A DNA stretch of 64,000 bases from a candidate division Zixibacteria bacterium SM23_81 (GTDB lineage: Bacteria; SM23-81): NCBI GenBank assembly GCA_001304015.1, contig LJUY01000005.1:1-64000 (forward strand). Direction: 5' to 3'. The notes under the pieces are model-generated. The model searched no databases. It saw only the letters and a list, made by a program, of their open reading frames with translations, and was not told where the DNA came from. Positions 63,197 to 64,000 of this stretch are shown here, one piece after another; position 1 is the stretch's first letter, and the number at the start of each line of letters is the position of its first letter. The position numbers and the translations under genes were made by a program.

Positions 63197-64000
63197 TCAC
63201 TTATCTTCCAGCAGAATCTTCATCCGCCGAATTTCGTCGGCGATCATCCCTTGGTCCTCGTCCTGGGGTTTTAAGTATAAGTACTTCTCCCATAGGGATA
63301 TGGCCTTGGAATAGTCCACCAGATGATAGGCATAAACGACGCCTAAATTCCGCAGCGGATCGCCATAATCCGGATCCAGCTCCATGGCCCGCCTGTACTC
63401 CACTGCGGCTTGGTCATAGAGGCCGGCGGCCTTATATGCGAGCCCCAGATCGTTGTGGGTTTTAGCCACCAGGGGCTCCACAACCACGCTGTGCCGATAG
63501 AGCTGAATGGCCCCATTCACATCGCCCATCCGCAGGCTGGTCAAAGCCAGATTATTCATGACCTCAACGTTCTCCGGGGCCCAGTTCAGAGCATGGCCAT
63601 AAGCCCTTGTGGCCTGGTCGTAATCCCCCTTCTGAAAGTATATGTTCCCCAAGGCCAGGTGTGCCCCAAAGAAGGTGGAATCCATGGCTAAGGCACCACC
63701 TGCCTCCCTCAAGGCGAGCTGAAACCGGCCCTCTTGAGCTAATTCCTGAGCCAGATTGCCCCGAGCTGTGGCGTAGTTCCTGATCAGCTCACACAGGAAA
63801 AAATCCTGCCTGTGACGACTCTCTGCCACTCCTCTCAGGTTGTAGCGATCCCAGATTCTAAGCCGCTCGTCCGTCTCTGCTGGGGCTTTGCGCAGCTGAT
63901 ATACGATCCCCACTTGATATGGTGCCAGTCCTGGAATTTTGGGTAAATCAGCGGGGATGGTGCCGTAGATGGCTCTGGTCGATGAGCTGAGCGGTTTGGC
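63197..64000 (-). CDS. C-terminal part of a DUF2723-TPR membrane protein (5' end outside window)
   Basis: The frame is open from the window edge at 64000 (reading [20 protein letters not shown]...) to the stop at 63197, ~267 aa. The first part resembles the region after the membrane domain of DUF2723 proteins ([10 protein letters not shown] compares with PFGLVYRQQ in the protein at 443-2671). The rest is about five TPR repeats ([50 protein letters not shown]). The GTG at 63913 is internal, not the start. Overlap of build with the 443-2671 protein suggests paralogues. Confidence 0.78.
   Translation of the reverse strand, partial: AKPLSSSTRAIYGTIPADLPKIPGLAPYQVGIVYQLRKAPAETDERLRIWDRYNLRGVAESRHRQDFFLCELIRNYATARGNLAQELAQEGRFQLALREAGGALAMDSTFFGAHLALGNIYFQKGDYDQATRAYGHALNWAPENVEVMNNLALTSLRMGDVNGAIQLYRHSVVVEPLVAKTHNDLGLAYKAAGLYDQAAVEYRRAMELDPDYGDPLRNLGVVYAYHLVDYSKAISLWEKYLYLKPQDEDQGMIADEIRRMKILLEDK

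Noticed and set aside
1-64000. CRISPR arrays, rRNA operons, IS elements or prophage
   Set aside because: No direct-repeat/spacer arrays, no rRNA sequence, no transposase, integrase or phage structural genes were found on reading both strands.

Overview
The window (64 kb, roughly 55% G+C by eye) looks like a chromosomal segment of an uncultivated Gram-negative bacterium, most plausibly from the FCB side of the tree (KSB1-, Zixibacteria- or Calditrichota-like lineages). Signs are FlgD/T9SS-type C-terminal sorting domains (1-307, 3798-7097), a PorV-like barrel protein, a large TonB-dependent receptor with a carboxypeptidase-regulatory domain, and DUF2723-TPR membrane proteins. Promoters that can be read are ordinary sigma70 type (TTGACA/TATAAT) with Shine-Dalgarno sites, not the Bacteroidetes type. 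Lineage is an inference; no rRNA is present. Nearly every gene lies on the minus strand, so operons read from high to low coordinates.

Layout. 1-10.5 kb: envelope genes (sorting-domain protein, DUF2723-TPR, PorV-like, 1099-aa surface protein, TonB receptor) behind a strong promoter and an attenuator-like leader. 10.5-16.7 kb: oppABCDF-type peptide ABC importer. 16.7-25.8 kb: LipM-like octanoyltransferase, acyl-CoA dehydrogenase, and a classic yceD-rpmF-plsX-fabHDG-acpP-fabF-rnc cluster. 25.9-38 kb: central metabolism (NfnAB-type transhydrogenase, isocitrate dehydrogenase, LeuCD-type hydro-lyase, lactate racemase LarA with a GlcD/GlcF-type lactate/glycolate oxidase, citrate synthase, Ndk). 38-48 kb: a selenocysteine island: selD, tRNA-Sec, selB, selA, plus two further genes that each read through one in-frame UGA. 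48-59 kb: a NuoE / thioredoxin-like Fd / NuoF / NuoG-N / Hdr flavin-based electron-transfer operon, preceded by regulators normally seen beside [FeFe]-hydrogenases. 59-63 kb: korDABC (2-oxoacid:ferredoxin oxidoreductase) and sucD. The end holds part of a second DUF2723-TPR protein.

How it fits together. Citrate synthase, a LeuCD-type (possibly aconitase-like) enzyme, Icd, Kor and SucD supply most of a TCA segment that makes NADPH and reduced ferredoxin. NfnAB and the NuoEF-Hdr assembly could exchange electrons among NADH, NADPH, ferredoxin and a disulfide or unknown acceptor by flavin-based bifurcation. LarA/GlcDF feed lactate in.

Most notable: (i) three selenoproteins that conventional gene calling would truncate or split: SelD (Sec16), a UshA-like periplasmic protein with a U-x-x-C motif (Sec53) and HdrA (Sec203), each with a hairpin just after the UGA; (ii) a hydrogenase-style operon in which the catalytic H-cluster subunit is missing and is replaced by Hdr subunits, while the sensory hydrogenase-like regulator is kept; (iii) a family of intergenic inverted-repeat elements present three times; (iv) an attenuator-like leader in front of the TonB receptor.
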